Source: Streptomyces venezuelae
GTDB lineage: Bacteria; Actinomycetota; Actinomycetes; Streptomycetales; Streptomycetaceae
DNA: 64,000 nt
Direction: 5' to 3'
Assembly (NCBI RefSeq): GCF_008642375.1
Contig: NZ_CP029194.1
Span: 5,759,001 to 5,823,000 of the forward strand
Shown: positions 28,001 through 35,972 of the stretch, piece after piece
How the letters are laid out: every line of letters starts with the position of its first letter
Numbering within the stretch: position 1 is the stretch's first letter
Translations under genes and position numbers: made by a program
The notes under the pieces: model-generated
Databases searched by the model: none
What the model was told of the DNA's origin: nothing
The model's input: the letters and a program-made list of their open reading frames with translations, nothing else

Positions 28001-28873
28001 GAGCACGAGCACGAGCACGAGACCGCCGAGTCCGGTGCCGAGGTGGAGACCGAGGCCGAGGTCGCGGCGGAGCTGGCCGAGCCGGTCGCCCTGCCCGAGC
28101 CGATCGCCCCGGACGAGGAGCTGTACGGCAGCATCGCCGAGGCCGAGGCCGCCGCCACGCGCGGTCGTGGCCGCCGCCGCGCCACCCGCCGGGTGTCCGC
28201 GCCGGCCGCCCCGGTCACCCCGGCCCGTGTCGTGGAGACCGAGACCTACGTGGTGGAGCCGGAGCCCGTCGCCGAGGCCGTCACGGTCGTCGAGCCGGTG
28301 GCCGAACCGGTCGTCGAGCCGGTCGTCGAGGCCGTGGTCGAGGAGACCCCGGCCCCGCGCGCCCGTCGCCGCGCCACGCGCCGGGTGACGTCCCCGGTCG
28401 TGTCGACCACGGAGGCCGCCGAGCCCGCCGTCGTCGAGCCGGTGGCCGCGCCCGTCGCCGAGGAGGCCCCCGTGGCCGCCCCGGAGCCGGAGCCCGTCGT
28501 GGAGACCGCGCCCGAGCCTGCCGTCGAGGAGGCCCCCGTGGCCGCCCCGCCGCGTGCCCGTCGCCGGGTGGTCCGTAAGGCCACCGCTCCCGCCGGTTCC
28601 CCCGCGGGTGCCGAGGAGGCCGCCGTCCTGGTGGTCGCCACGGCCCCGGCTGAGACCGAGGCCGCCACCGCGGAGCCCGAGGCGGAGGCCGAGACCGAGG
28701 CCGCGCCGGCCAAGAAGACGGCCGCGCGCAAGACCGCGAAGAAGGCCACGGCCAAGAAGGCCGCCACCAAGAAGACGGCGGCGACCAAGAAGACGGCCGC
28801 GAAGAAGACCACCGCCAAGAAGGCCCCGGCCAAGAAGGCGGCGGAGAAGACCCCGGCTCCGGCCCAGGACTGA
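25004..28873 (+). CDS. rne: Ribonuclease E/G family endoribonuclease (RNase ES type)
   Basis: A 1289-residue endoribonuclease whose catalytic core lies in the middle, as known for Streptomyces RNase ES. Residues 1-540 are disordered, Ala/Glu/Pro/Arg-rich, with repeats of RRRATRKATSP. The core (about 555-985) has the S1 domain, the metal-binding aspartates Asp860 (VVDVNTGKF) and Asp904 (VIDFIDM), and the zinc-link CVHC (Cys962, Cys965). After it come a His-rich stretch (HVHEHEHEHE), more RRRATRR repeats and a Lys/Ala/Thr tail like histone H1. It processes rRNA and degrades mRNA. The flanks probably bind RNA and degradosome partners. A hairpin ends the transcript at 28879. Confidence 0.96.
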   Translation: MLESNEDTNAPGDKLPPRRRRRAASRPAGPPVTEGTQATENTAPAETPAVEAAPVEAEAAPAPRTRRRATRKATAPAVETVEVGAPLAEVPAAAEPVAETAAAPAADETAEAAPARPARRRATRKATSPVTSTAAVEEPAVESAPVAAAPVEEAPEAAPARPARRRATRKATSPVTSTAAVEEPAAEAAPVAAAPVEETPEAAPAPRTRRRATRRATSPEAAPEAPAETAAAETATGESLPQAVVAQIAADETEVAAAETAATRGRGRRRATSPQFTSEPVAKPETSRARRAERPAVAVFQAPVFAEPMFQTPETAAMAAAGIVEPEELEEDETDETVETVEAEVVETAGPIEIPEATERAESGSRRRRRRRGEPVAVEPVPATVADEPEVEAAADELDEADETEEADEYGDRPSRRRRRGGRRRRRGELTEVEDSEESDEVRAEDEGETEEGEEEQDETEAYAGGSSSSRRRRRRRRRSGDAAADVEGTDEEGVRTVVKVREPRPAREKAEAGTSADEVQSIKGSTRLEAKKQRRREGREQGRRRVPIITEAEFLARREAVERVMVVRQSGERTQIGVLEDNVLVEHYVNKEQATSYVGNVYLGKVQNVLPSMEAAFVDIGKGRNAVLYAGEVNFEALGMANGPRRIETALKSGQSVLVQVTKDPIGHKGARLTSQVSLPGRYLVYVPEGSMTGISRKLPDTERARLKTILKKIVPEDAGVIVRTAAEGASEDELRRDVERLQAQWEDIQKKAKQISTSAPSLLYGEPDMTVRVVRDIFNEDFSKVIVSGDEAWETIHGYVSHVAPDLADRLSKWTSEVDVFATYRIDEQLMKALDRKVWLPSGGSLVIDKTEAMIVVDVNTGKFTGQGGNLEETVTRNNLEAAEEIVRQLRLRDLGGIVVIDFIDMVLESNRDLVLRRLLECLGRDRTKHQVAEVTSLGLVQMTRKRVGQGLLESFSETCVHCNGRGVIVHMEQPAVTGGGGKRAKKRGRGGAEHVHEHEHEHETAESGAEVETEAEVAAELAEPVALPEPIAPDEELYGSIAEAEAAATRGRGRRRATRRVSAPAAPVTPARVVETETYVVEPEPVAEAVTVVEPVAEPVVEPVVEAVVEETPAPRARRRATRRVTSPVVSTTEAAEPAVVEPVAAPVAEEAPVAAPEPEPVVETAPEPAVEEAPVAAPPRARRRVVRKATAPAGSPAGAEEAAVLVVATAPAETEAATAEPEAEAETEAAPAKKTAARKTAKKATAKKAATKKTAATKKTAAKKTTAKKAPAKKAAEKTPAPAQD
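25334..25424 (+). repeat. 91-bp direct repeat, copy 1, inside rne
   Basis: This is identical base for base to 25469-25559. The period is 135 bp (45 codons), encoding the unit that contains RPARRRATRKATSPVTSTAA. Confidence 0.9.
25469..25559 (+). repeat. 91-bp direct repeat, copy 2, inside rne
   Basis: Second copy of the 25334-25424 repeat. Perfect identity at the DNA level suggests recent duplication or gene conversion and makes the length of the N-terminal arm prone to change. Confidence 0.9.
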
Positions 28874-28878
28874 TCCAC

Positions 28879-28916
28879 CGGGTGCGGGCCGTCCCCAAGG
28901 GGGCGGCCCGCACCCG
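28879..28916 (+). terminator. Terminator after rne
   Basis: A perfect 13-bp stem (CGGGTGCGGGCCG and its complement) with a 12-nt loop, 5 nt after the stop codon. Confidence 0.75.
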
Positions 28917-28917
28917 T

Positions 28918-28973
28918 TAGGGGTGCCTCGCCGATCAGGCCGGGCTCGGGCTCGCGGCGGCGAGGCACCCCTA
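28918..28973. repeat. CTAG-ended interspersed palindrome, copy A
   Basis: A 16-bp perfect stem (TAGGGGTGCCTCGCCG and its complement) around a 24-nt loop containing the end of GATCAGGCCGGGCTCG. It aligns with the palindrome at 38339-38398 read on the other strand. The stems differ at three paired positions by compensatory changes. Confidence 0.75.
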
Positions 28974-28981
28974 GGGCGAAT

Positions 28982-29011
28982 TTGACCCCTTGTGGCAGCC
29001 GCCCGTAACCT
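28982..29011 (+). promoter_or_regulatory. Promoter of rplU-rpmA
   Basis: TTGACC (28982-28987), an 18-nt spacer and TAACCT (29006-29011) closely match the principal-sigma consensus and form the best promoter in the window. Transcription would start near 29018, leaving a leader of about 150 nt. Confidence 0.7.
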
Positions 29012-29044
29012 AGACCGTCGGCGTGTCTGACTGGACGCGTCGCG

Positions 29045-29142
29045 CCTCTGAGCACCTCCCTCCCGCTCGTCGGGAGAGGCCGCTCGTCCGATTCCGGAAC
29101 GCCGCGGGCCCTCGGGCCCGTGTGAGCGGCTGGCTTCAGAGG
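29045..29142 (+). ncRNA. Structured leader of rplU (candidate cis-regulatory RNA)
   Basis: The closing stem CCTCTGA (29045-29051) / TCAGAGG (29136-29142) encloses two hairpins. One is CCTC..TCCCG/CGGGA.GAGG (29055-29079). The other is GCCGCTC (29079-29085)/GAGCGGC (29124-29130) with an inner GGGCCC/GGGCCC. Leaders of L21 operons are autoregulatory in Firmicutes; here this is inference from structure and position. Confidence 0.45.
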
Positions 29143-29170
29143 TTTCATCCCGAGTGAGAGAGAGATCCGC

Positions 29171-29491
29171 GTGTACGCCATCGTGCGCAGCGGTGGTCGC
29201 CAGCACAAGGTTGCTGTCGGCGACATCGTTGAGGTTGACAAGATTTCCACTGCCAAGGTTGGCGACACGGTCGAGCTCTCGACCCTGCTCGTTGTCGACG
29301 GCGACGCCGTGACCAGCGACCCGTGGGTCCTGGCCGGTATCAAGGTCACGGCCGAGGTCGTGGACCACCACAAGGGCGCCAAGATCGACATCCTGCGCTA
29401 CAAGAACAAGACCGGCTACCGCCGTCGCCAGGGTCACCGTCAGCAGTACACGGCGATCAAGGTCACCGGTATCCCCGCGGCTGCGAAGTAA
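29171..29491 (+). CDS. rplU: 50S ribosomal protein L21
   Basis: A 106-residue protein that binds 23S r[22 protein letters not shown] at the start and [14 protein letters not shown] near the end are diagnostic. The GTG start is preceded by a purine-rich GAGAGAGA stretch. It is the first gene of the rplU-rpmA operon, with rpmA 13 nt downstream. It has its own strong promoter and a structured leader, so it is expressed independently of rne. Confidence 0.98.
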   Translation: MYAIVRSGGRQHKVAVGDIVEVDKISTAKVGDTVELSTLLVVDGDAVTSDPWVLAGIKVTAEVVDHHKGAKIDILRYKNKTGYRRRQGHRQQYTAIKVTGIPAAAK

Positions 29492-29504
29492 GAGGGACTG
29501 AGAC

Positions 29505-29759
29505 ATGGCACACAAGAAGGGCGCATCGTCCACCCGGAACGGGCGCGATTCCAACGCTCAGCGGCTCGGCGTGAAGCGCTTCGGCGGTCAGGTCGTTTCC
29601 GCTGGTGAGATCCTCGTCCGCCAGCGCGGCACCCACTTCCACCCCGGCGCGGGCGTCGGCCGTGGCGGCGACGACACGCTGTTCGCCCTGCTGCCCGGCT
29701 CGGTGCAGTTCGGCACCCACCGTGGCCGCAAGGTCGTGAACATCGTTCCGGTCGCCTGA
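29505..29759 (+). CDS. rpmA: 50S ribosomal protein L27
   Basis: An 84-residue protein whose N-terminus reaches the peptidyl-transferase centre. [20 protein letters not shown] is the typical unprocessed N-terminus, without the cleavable extension of Firmicutes. AGAGGGAC precedes the ATG. It is co-transcribed with rplU; a terminator at 29774-29812 ends the unit. Confidence 0.98.
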   Translation: MAHKKGASSTRNGRDSNAQRLGVKRFGGQVVSAGEILVRQRGTHFHPGAGVGRGGDDTLFALLPGSVQFGTHRGRKVVNIVPVA

Positions 29760-29773
29760 TCGGATCTTTGCGG

Positions 29774-29812
29774 AGGCGGACCTCACTTCCCGTACGGGAA
29801 GCGGGTCCGCCT
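29774..29812 (+). terminator. Terminator after rpmA
   Basis: Nested stems AGGCGGACC/GGTCCGCCT and CTTCCCGTACGGGAAG, followed by TTCGCG. It separates the ribosomal protein operon from obgE. Confidence 0.75.
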
Positions 29813-29885
29813 TTCGCGTGTTACTAGATAGACATTCCGTACTTCCCCCGCCATCGGCCGGGGACCCCCCAATGGAGGCACCACC

Positions 29886-31325
29886 ATGACCACCTTCGTG
29901 GACCGCGTCGAGCTGCACGTCGCCGCGGGTAACGGAGGCCACGGCTGCGCCTCCGTTCACCGGGAGAAGTTCAAGCCGCTCGGCGGACCCGACGGCGGCA
30001 ACGGCGGTCGCGGCGGCGACGTGACCCTGGTCGTCGACCAGTCGGTCACCACCCTGCTCGAGTACCACCACTCGCCGCACCGCAAGGCCACCAACGGCCA
30101 GCCCGGCGCCGGCGACAACCGCTCCGGCAAGGAGGGCCAGGACCTCGTCCTGACCGTGCCGGACGGCACCGTCGTCCTGGACAAGCAGGGCAACGTCCTC
30201 GCGGACCTCGTCGGCGAGGGCACCACCTTCGTCGCGGGCCAGGGCGGCCGCGGCGGCCTCGGCAACGCCGCGCTGGCCTCCGCCCGCCGCAAGGCCCCCG
30301 GCTTCGCCCTCCTCGGCGAGCCCGGCGAGTCGCGGGACATCGTCCTGGAGCTCAAGACCGTCGCGGACGTGGCCCTCGTCGGCTACCCGAGCGCGGGCAA
30401 GTCCTCGCTCATCTCCGTCCTGTCGGCCGCCAAGCCGAAGATCGCGGACTACCCCTTCACGACCCTCGTCCCGAACCTGGGCGTCGTCACCGCCGGCTCG
30501 ACCGTCTACACGATCGCCGACGTGCCGGGCCTGATCCCGGGCGCCAGCCAGGGCCGCGGCCTGGGCCTGGAGTTCCTGCGCCACGTCGAGCGCTGCTCGG
30601 TCCTCGTGCACGTCCTGGACACGGCGACGCTGGAGTCCGACCGCGACCCCGTCTCCGACCTCGACATCATCGAGGAGGAGCTCCGGCAGTACGGCGGCCT
30701 CGAGGACCGTCCCCGGATCGTCGTCCTCAACAAGATCGACATCCCGGACGGCCAGGACCTCGCGGACATGATCCGCCCGGACCTGGAGGCCCGCGGCTAC
30801 CAGGTGTACGAGGTCTCCGCCGTCGCCCGTACGGGACTCAAGGAGCTCTCCTTCGCCCTCGCCGGCATCGTCGCCGAAGCGCGCGCGGCCAAGCCGAAGG
30901 AGGAGGCGACCCGGATCGTCATCACCCCCAAGGCCGTCGACGACGCGGGCTTCACCGTCACGTACGACGAGGCCGAGGACGTCTACCGGGTGCGCGGCGA
31001 CAAGCCCGAGCGCTGGGTCCGCCAGACCGACTTCAACAACGACGAGGCCGTGGGCTACCTGGCCGACCGCCTCAACCGCCTCGGCGTCGAGGACAGGCTG
31101 ATGAAGGCGGGTGCCCGCGCCGGCGACGGTGTGGCGATCGGCACAGAGGACAACGCGGTCGTCTTCGACTGGGAGCCCTCGATGATGGCGGGCGCCGAGA
31201 TGCTCGGCCGCCGTGGCGAGGACCACCGTCTGGAGGCCCCGCGTCCGGCGGCGCAGCGCCGCCGCGACCGGGACGCGCAGCGGGACGACGCACAGCGCGA
31301 GTACGACGAGTTCGACCCCTTCTAG
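29886..31325 (+). CDS. obgE: Obg/CgtA GTPase
   Basis: A 479-residue GTPase in ribosome assembly and, in Streptomyces, control of aerial growth. The glycine-rich Obg fold occupies residues 1-158. The G domain has GYPSAGKSS (166-174), DVPGL (from Asp212) and NKID (282-285). A C-terminal OCT domain and an acidic-basic tail follow. The ATG start is preceded by GGAGG. In many actinobacteria obgE is followed directly by proB; here a 10-kb wall-glycan block lies between. Confidence 0.97.
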   Translation: MTTFVDRVELHVAAGNGGHGCASVHREKFKPLGGPDGGNGGRGGDVTLVVDQSVTTLLEYHHSPHRKATNGQPGAGDNRSGKEGQDLVLTVPDGTVVLDKQGNVLADLVGEGTTFVAGQGGRGGLGNAALASARRKAPGFALLGEPGESRDIVLELKTVADVALVGYPSAGKSSLISVLSAAKPKIADYPFTTLVPNLGVVTAGSTVYTIADVPGLIPGASQGRGLGLEFLRHVERCSVLVHVLDTATLESDRDPVSDLDIIEEELRQYGGLEDRPRIVVLNKIDIPDGQDLADMIRPDLEARGYQVYEVSAVARTGLKELSFALAGIVAEARAAKPKEEATRIVITPKAVDDAGFTVTYDEAEDVYRVRGDKPERWVRQTDFNNDEAVGYLADRLNRLGVEDRLMKAGARAGDGVAIGTEDNAVVFDWEPSMMAGAEMLGRRGEDHRLEAPRPAAQRRRDRDAQRDDAQREYDEFDPF

Positions 31326-31338
31326 CATGTCCGCCGTC

Positions 31339-31375
31339 AAGGGAGTGTCGCCGACGCGCTCGGCGGCCCTCCCTT
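31339..31375 (+). terminator. Terminator after obgE
   Basis: Nested stems AAGGGAG/CTCCCTT and CGCCGA/TCGGCG around a 5-nt loop, 13 nt after the stop codon. Confidence 0.7.
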
Positions 31376-31410
31376 CCGGTTCTCCGGTCGGGGGTCCGGT
31401 TTGCTCCCGC

Positions 31411-31416
31411 TACGAT
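31411..31416 (+). promoter_or_regulatory. -10 box of the GT2 gene (leaderless type)
   Basis: TACGAT lies exactly 6 nt before ATG 31423. Confidence 0.5.
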
Positions 31417-31422
31417 GCTCGG

Positions 31423-33054
31423 ATGGTCGAGCCACCCCACGCGGCACGGGTCAGTGTCGTCGTCATCGCGTACAACGACGCCGAGCACGTGGGCGACGCG
31501 ATCCGGTCCGCCCTCGCGCAGGGCGAGGCCGTCGGTGAGGTCGTCGTCGTCGACGACGCCTCCGTGGACGCGACGCCCGACGTGCTGGCCGGCTTCGCCG
31601 ACGAGCCGCGCGTGAAGCCGCTGGTCCGCGAGGACAACAGCGGCGGCTGCGGCACCCCCCGCAACGACGGCATCGCCGCCGCCGTCCACCCGTGGGTCCT
31701 GTTCCTCGACAGCGACGACGTGCTGGTCCCCGGCGCAGTCGACCGGCTCCTCGCCGTCGCGGCCGAGGAGCGCGCGGACGTCGTCACCGGCCTCTGCGTG
31801 CGGCGCGAGCTCCCCGAGGGCCGCGAGACCGTCTGGGCGCCCTCGCTGTACGACGTCTCCCGGGGCGCCACCCTCCCCGGCACCGTCCTCGACGGCGTCG
31901 AGGACCACCCCGAGCTGGTCCTCGACACCCTCTCCGTCAACAAGCTCTACCGCCGTGACTTCCTGAACGGGCATGCGATCCGCTTCCCCGAGGGCGCCTT
32001 CCACTACGAGGACTTCGTCTTCAGCGCCCGCGTCCAGGCCGCGGCCCCCCGGCTCGCCGTCACCGACGTCCCCCTGTACGTCTGGCACGTACGGCGCCAG
32101 GCCGCGAACCTGTCGATCTCGCTGCGCCAGGGCTCCGTGGCGAACTGGGAGCACCGGGTCGCCGCGCACCGCGCCGTCGTCGAGGTCTTCCGCAAGGCCG
32201 GGCGTCCCGCGCTCGCGGTCCCCGCGCAGACGAAGTTCCTCGACTACGACCTCCCCATGTACCTCCGCGAGCTGCCGCGCCGGCCCGCCGCCTACCGCGC
32301 CGACTGGTGGACGGTCACCCGTGACCACGTCGCCGGTTTCGACGACGCGGCGGTCGCCGCCGCCCGGGCGCCGCACCGCTGGCTGCACGCCGGGATCACG
32401 GCCCTCGCCGCCGTACCCGAGGGCCGTGAGCTCACCCGCTTCGCGGAGCTCGCCGCCGGCCGGCCGCGGCTCGTCCCTCCGTACCCCCGCTCTGAGGACG
32501 GCGCCCCGGTGCTGGCCGCCGCCCCCGCCGACGTACCGCTGGACGGTCTCGAAGAGCTGTCCCCGGCCGGGCTGCCCGTGGCCGTGGACGGTGTCGCCGC
32601 CGTCGGCGGCAGCGCCCGGGTGACCCTGACCGTGCACGAGCTGTACGGCCGGGTCGGCGCGCTGCACCCCGTCTCCGTCCGGGTCGAGTGCACCGAGCGC
32701 GTCTCGGGCGCGAAGCTCCTCGCCGAGGCCGCCCCGCTGGTCCCCGCCGGCGACGGCTGGACCGCCACCGCGCGGATCCCCAGCGGCCGGCTTGTCCGGG
32801 CCGGCCGGCTCGCCTCCTGGTCGTTCGTCGCCGTGCTGCGCTACGCGGACGGCTCGACCGGCCGCGCCGAGATCCGGACCCCGGACGGCTTCGCCGGCCG
32901 GCGAGGCGTGGCCCTCGGAAGGTTCGGCCGCATCCTGCTCGTCCAGGTCGTGGCCTCGCCGCGCCGGGCCCTGACCCTCCGGCTCACGGGCGGAATGGCG
33001 GGCGCCCGCCAGGTGCTGTCCGGACGTATCAGGAGGATCCTGGCGAGACGCTGA
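31423..33054 (+). CDS. GT2 family glycosyltransferase
   Basis: A 543-residue protein. The GT-A domain covers about residues 8-300: RVSVVVIAYNDAE at the N-terminus, VVVDDAS, NSGGCGTPRND and the metal-binding DSDD (Asp96-Asp99). Residues 300-543 form a second, beta-rich region without a recognisable motif, ending in a basic tail. The first 300 residues parallel the N-terminal half of the next gene (same NSGGC.xPRN and HYED motifs at the same spacing), so the two arose by duplication. Only the downstream copy has a glycerophosphotransferase domain. The role is probably sugar transfer in wall-polymer synthesis. ATG 31423 is supported by the -10 box 6 nt upstream. Confidence 0.87.
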   Translation: MVEPPHAARVSVVVIAYNDAEHVGDAIRSALAQGEAVGEVVVVDDASVDATPDVLAGFADEPRVKPLVREDNSGGCGTPRNDGIAAAVHPWVLFLDSDDVLVPGAVDRLLAVAAEERADVVTGLCVRRELPEGRETVWAPSLYDVSRGATLPGTVLDGVEDHPELVLDTLSVNKLYRRDFLNGHAIRFPEGAFHYEDFVFSARVQAAAPRLAVTDVPLYVWHVRRQAANLSISLRQGSVANWEHRVAAHRAVVEVFRKAGRPALAVPAQTKFLDYDLPMYLRELPRRPAAYRADWWTVTRDHVAGFDDAAVAAARAPHRWLHAGITALAAVPEGRELTRFAELAAGRPRLVPPYPRSEDGAPVLAAAPADVPLDGLEELSPAGLPVAVDGVAAVGGSARVTLTVHELYGRVGALHPVSVRVECTERVSGAKLLAEAAPLVPAGDGWTATARIPSGRLVRAGRLASWSFVAVLRYADGSTGRAEIRTPDGFAGRRGVALGRFGRILLVQVVASPRRALTLRLTGGMAGARQVLSGRIRRILARR

Positions 33055-33188
33055 ACACCCCCCGATGAGCGGGAAACCAATTTCGGAACAATTCCCCCCG
33101 GGGGAGTGACTTGGCGGTCGCCGAGGGCGTTCATCAGTCAACTGTGAACGCGCTTTGTACTACCGCATGCCTGTGTGAGAGGACTTGG

Positions 33189-35972
33189 ATGCCGACCACC
33201 GACGTCCCCGATGTGAGCGTCGTCGTCATCGTCTACAACGATGAGGAACGGCTCCCGCGAGCGGTTCGGTCCGTACTCGACCAGACCCTGAACAACATCG
33301 AAGTGATCATCGCCGACGACTGCTCGACCGATGACACGGAGCGTGTGGCGCGGGCACTCGAAGCCGCCGACCCGCGCGTGCGGTACGCGCGCCTGGAGCA
33401 GAACAGCGGCGGCTGCAGCGCCCCCCGCAACCACGGGATCGCGCTCGCCCGCGCCCCGTTCGTCATGTTCCTCGACAGCGACGACGAACTGCCGCGGCAC
33501 GCCTGCAAGAGCATGCTGCTCGTCGCCGAGGAGACCGGCGTCGACTTCGTCACCGGTGAGGTGACCCGCTTCTACGAGGCGACCGACACGACGGGCCTGT
33601 GGTACCCGCACCTCTTCACCGAGCAGCGGGTCGTGGCCGGCATCGCCGAGGCGCCCGAGTACTTCTTCGACCACCTGTCGACGAACAAGCTCTACCGGAC
33701 CGCCTTCATCCGGGACCACGGCCTCGTCTTCCCCGAGGGCATCCACTACGAGGACCAGCTGTTCTCCGCGCAGGCGTACACGCTCGCGGAGAGCTTCGCC
33801 GTCGTGCCGTGGTCGGTCTACACCTGGCGCCTCGCGCCGGAGAGCGTCTCCATCTCGTCGAGCCGGCACAAGATCCAGAACGTTCGCGACCGCATCGGCG
33901 TGGCCCGGCTGATCGACGCCTGGCTGGAGGAGCGCGGCGCGGCCGGGCTCCGGGCGGAGAAGGACTACAAGTTCCTCCGCCACGACTTCCGCCTGTACCT
34001 GGGCGATCTTCCCTTCCGCGACGGTGAATGGATCGCGGAGTTCGCCGCCGAGGTCACCCCGTACCTCGACGAGATCTCCGACGAGACCTACGAGCGGCTC
34101 TCGCGCGAGGAGCGCGTCTGCCTCCACCTGCTGCGCACCGGCAGGCTGGAGGACGTCGCCGTGGCCGCCCGCCACTTCGGCCGGCCGCAGCTCGCGCCCC
34201 GCGCCGTGACCGAGGTGGACGGAGTCTTCTACTGGGGCGACGTCGCCCCGGCCGACGACGCGAGCCGCGCCGAGCTGGACCTCAGCGAGTGGCACCTCCA
34301 CGACCAGGCCCTCGGCAGCGGCCGCCTGCGGCACGAGCTGACCTCCGTGTCGATGCTCGGCCCGGTCCTGCGCCTGGAGATCCGGACGTACGACCCCGTC
34401 GGCCTGATCACCTCGGACACCGAGGCGTCGGTCAAGCTGGCCGCCCACAAGACGCCGCTGAGCGTGCCGCTCACGCTCGTCGCGGACGGCGCGGGACAGT
34501 ACGTGTCCAAGGCCGAGGTCGACCTCCGCAAGGTCCCCGTCGGCAAGGTCGGGGTGGCGACCTGCCGCCACCCGGTGATCGCCCTGGAGCGCGAGGGCGC
34601 CCGGCGCACGGACATCCTGCTGGCCCAGCACGACCAGCCCGACTTCCGCGCCACCCTCCGGTACCACCAGTTCGGCATCCACCACCTGCGCGTCCAGGCC
34701 GAGCAGAAGGGCGCGGGGCGTCTCGAGGTGACCTGGCAGCGCTCCGGCGTCCTGAAGTCCCTCGAACCGCTCGGCCCCTACGCCCGCAAGACCAAGGCCA
34801 AGGTCGGCAAGGTCAAGAAGATCCTCGTCGGCAACGAGGGCAAGGCGACCGCCTACGACGCCGTCGCCAGGCTCCCGCGCAAGCGCGGCCTGGCCGTCTT
34901 CGAGGCGGTGGAGGGCCGCGGCTACGCGGACAACCCCCGCTACGTCTACGAGGAGCTCAAGCGCCGCAACCTCCCGATCGACGTGATCTGGGCCTACTCG
35001 GGCAGCCGGGACTCCTTCCCCGACGACGTCAAGCTCGTGAAGCGCGGCAGCTTCGCCTACGGCAGCGCGCTGGCCCGGGCCACGTACTGGGTCGACTCGC
35101 ACAACCTGCCGTACCTGTACACGAAGCCCAAGGGCACCCGGTACCTCCAGACCTGGCACGGTCAGACCTTCAAGGCCATGGGCTTCGACGTCCCGTCGCT
35201 GCGCGGTGCCTCGGAGATCGAGAAGGGGCGCTTCCGTGCCGCCGTCGGCCGCTGGGACGCGCTCGTCTGCCCGAGCGCCGAGTTCGAGCGGACCTTCGTC
35301 CCCGCCTTCGAGGTCGGGGCCGAGCTGATCCGCTCCGGCTACCCGCGCAACGACGTGCTCGTGCGCTGGGCCGAGCCGGAGCAGCGGGCCAGGGCGGCCG
35401 CCGCCCGTGAGGCCCTGGACATCCCGGACGGCCGCAAGGTGCTGCTCTACGCGCCGACCTTCCGCGACGCGGCCCGCCGCACCGGCCAGTCGATCCGGGT
35501 GGACTTCGAGGCGCTGGCCCCGTACCTGGCCGACGAGTGGACGATCGTCGTGCGCGCCCACCCGTACGACCGGTTCAAGGTCGATCCGGCGCTCGGCCAC
35601 TTCCTCCGCGACGGTTCGGGGTTCGCCGACGTCAACGACCTGATGCTGGCCTCGGACGCGGTCCTCACGGACTACTCGTCACTGATGTTCGACTACGCGA
35701 ACACCGGTCGCCCGATACTGCTGTACACGGACGACTACGAGGACTACAAGGGCGGTGACCGGGGCACGTACTACGACCTCGAGGACATCGCACCGGGTCC
35801 GATGCTGACGACCACCGAGGACCTCGCCGCCGCCGTGCGCGACCTGGAGGGCGTGCGCGAGCGGCACGCCCAGCGCTACACGCGCTTCCAGGAGATGTTC
35901 TGCTCGTACGAGACCGGCCAGGCGAGCAAGCTGGTGGTCGATGCTTTTTTCGAAGGCGGCACCCATGACTGA
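33189..35972 (+). CDS. GT2 glycosyltransferase fused to CDP-glycerol-type glycerophosphotransferase
   Basis: A 927-residue protein. The GT-A domain (1-310) has VSVVVIVYNDEE, NSGGCSAPRN and DSDD (Asp96-Asp99). A middle region (310-560) follows. The C-terminal TagF-like domain (about 570-915) has TWHGQTFKAMG with His657, SGYPRND and LTDYSSLMFDY (from 826). It probably builds the repeating unit of a glycerol-phosphate wall polymer; Streptomyces make a polydiglycosylphosphate with such genes, and this region is the right neighbourhood. ATG 33189 is the first start with a purine-rich upstream stretch (GAGAGGA). The stop overlaps the next start by 8 nt. Confidence 0.88.
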   Translation: MPTTDVPDVSVVVIVYNDEERLPRAVRSVLDQTLNNIEVIIADDCSTDDTERVARALEAADPRVRYARLEQNSGGCSAPRNHGIALARAPFVMFLDSDDELPRHACKSMLLVAEETGVDFVTGEVTRFYEATDTTGLWYPHLFTEQRVVAGIAEAPEYFFDHLSTNKLYRTAFIRDHGLVFPEGIHYEDQLFSAQAYTLAESFAVVPWSVYTWRLAPESVSISSSRHKIQNVRDRIGVARLIDAWLEERGAAGLRAEKDYKFLRHDFRLYLGDLPFRDGEWIAEFAAEVTPYLDEISDETYERLSREERVCLHLLRTGRLEDVAVAARHFGRPQLAPRAVTEVDGVFYWGDVAPADDASRAELDLSEWHLHDQALGSGRLRHELTSVSMLGPVLRLEIRTYDPVGLITSDTEASVKLAAHKTPLSVPLTLVADGAGQYVSKAEVDLRKVPVGKVGVATCRHPVIALEREGARRTDILLAQHDQPDFRATLRYHQFGIHHLRVQAEQKGAGRLEVTWQRSGVLKSLEPLGPYARKTKAKVGKVKKILVGNEGKATAYDAVARLPRKRGLAVFEAVEGRGYADNPRYVYEELKRRNLPIDVIWAYSGSRDSFPDDVKLVKRGSFAYGSALARATYWVDSHNLPYLYTKPKGTRYLQTWHGQTFKAMGFDVPSLRGASEIEKGRFRAAVGRWDALVCPSAEFERTFVPAFEVGAELIRSGYPRNDVLVRWAEPEQRARAAAAREALDIPDGRKVLLYAPTFRDAARRTGQSIRVDFEALAPYLADEWTIVVRAHPYDRFKVDPALGHFLRDGSGFADVNDLMLASDAVLTDYSSLMFDYANTGRPILLYTDDYEDYKGGDRGTYYDLEDIAPGPMLTTTEDLAAAVRDLEGVRERHAQRYTRFQEMFCSYETGQASKLVVDAFFEGGTHD

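Noticed and set aside
24737-29554. A very long minus-strand open frame of about 1600 codons opposite rne, rplU and rpmA
   Set aside because: It is the antisense shadow of rne and its neighbours. Its Gly/Leu/Arg-rich composition follows from GC-rich codons on the other strand, and the plus-strand genes have clear domains.
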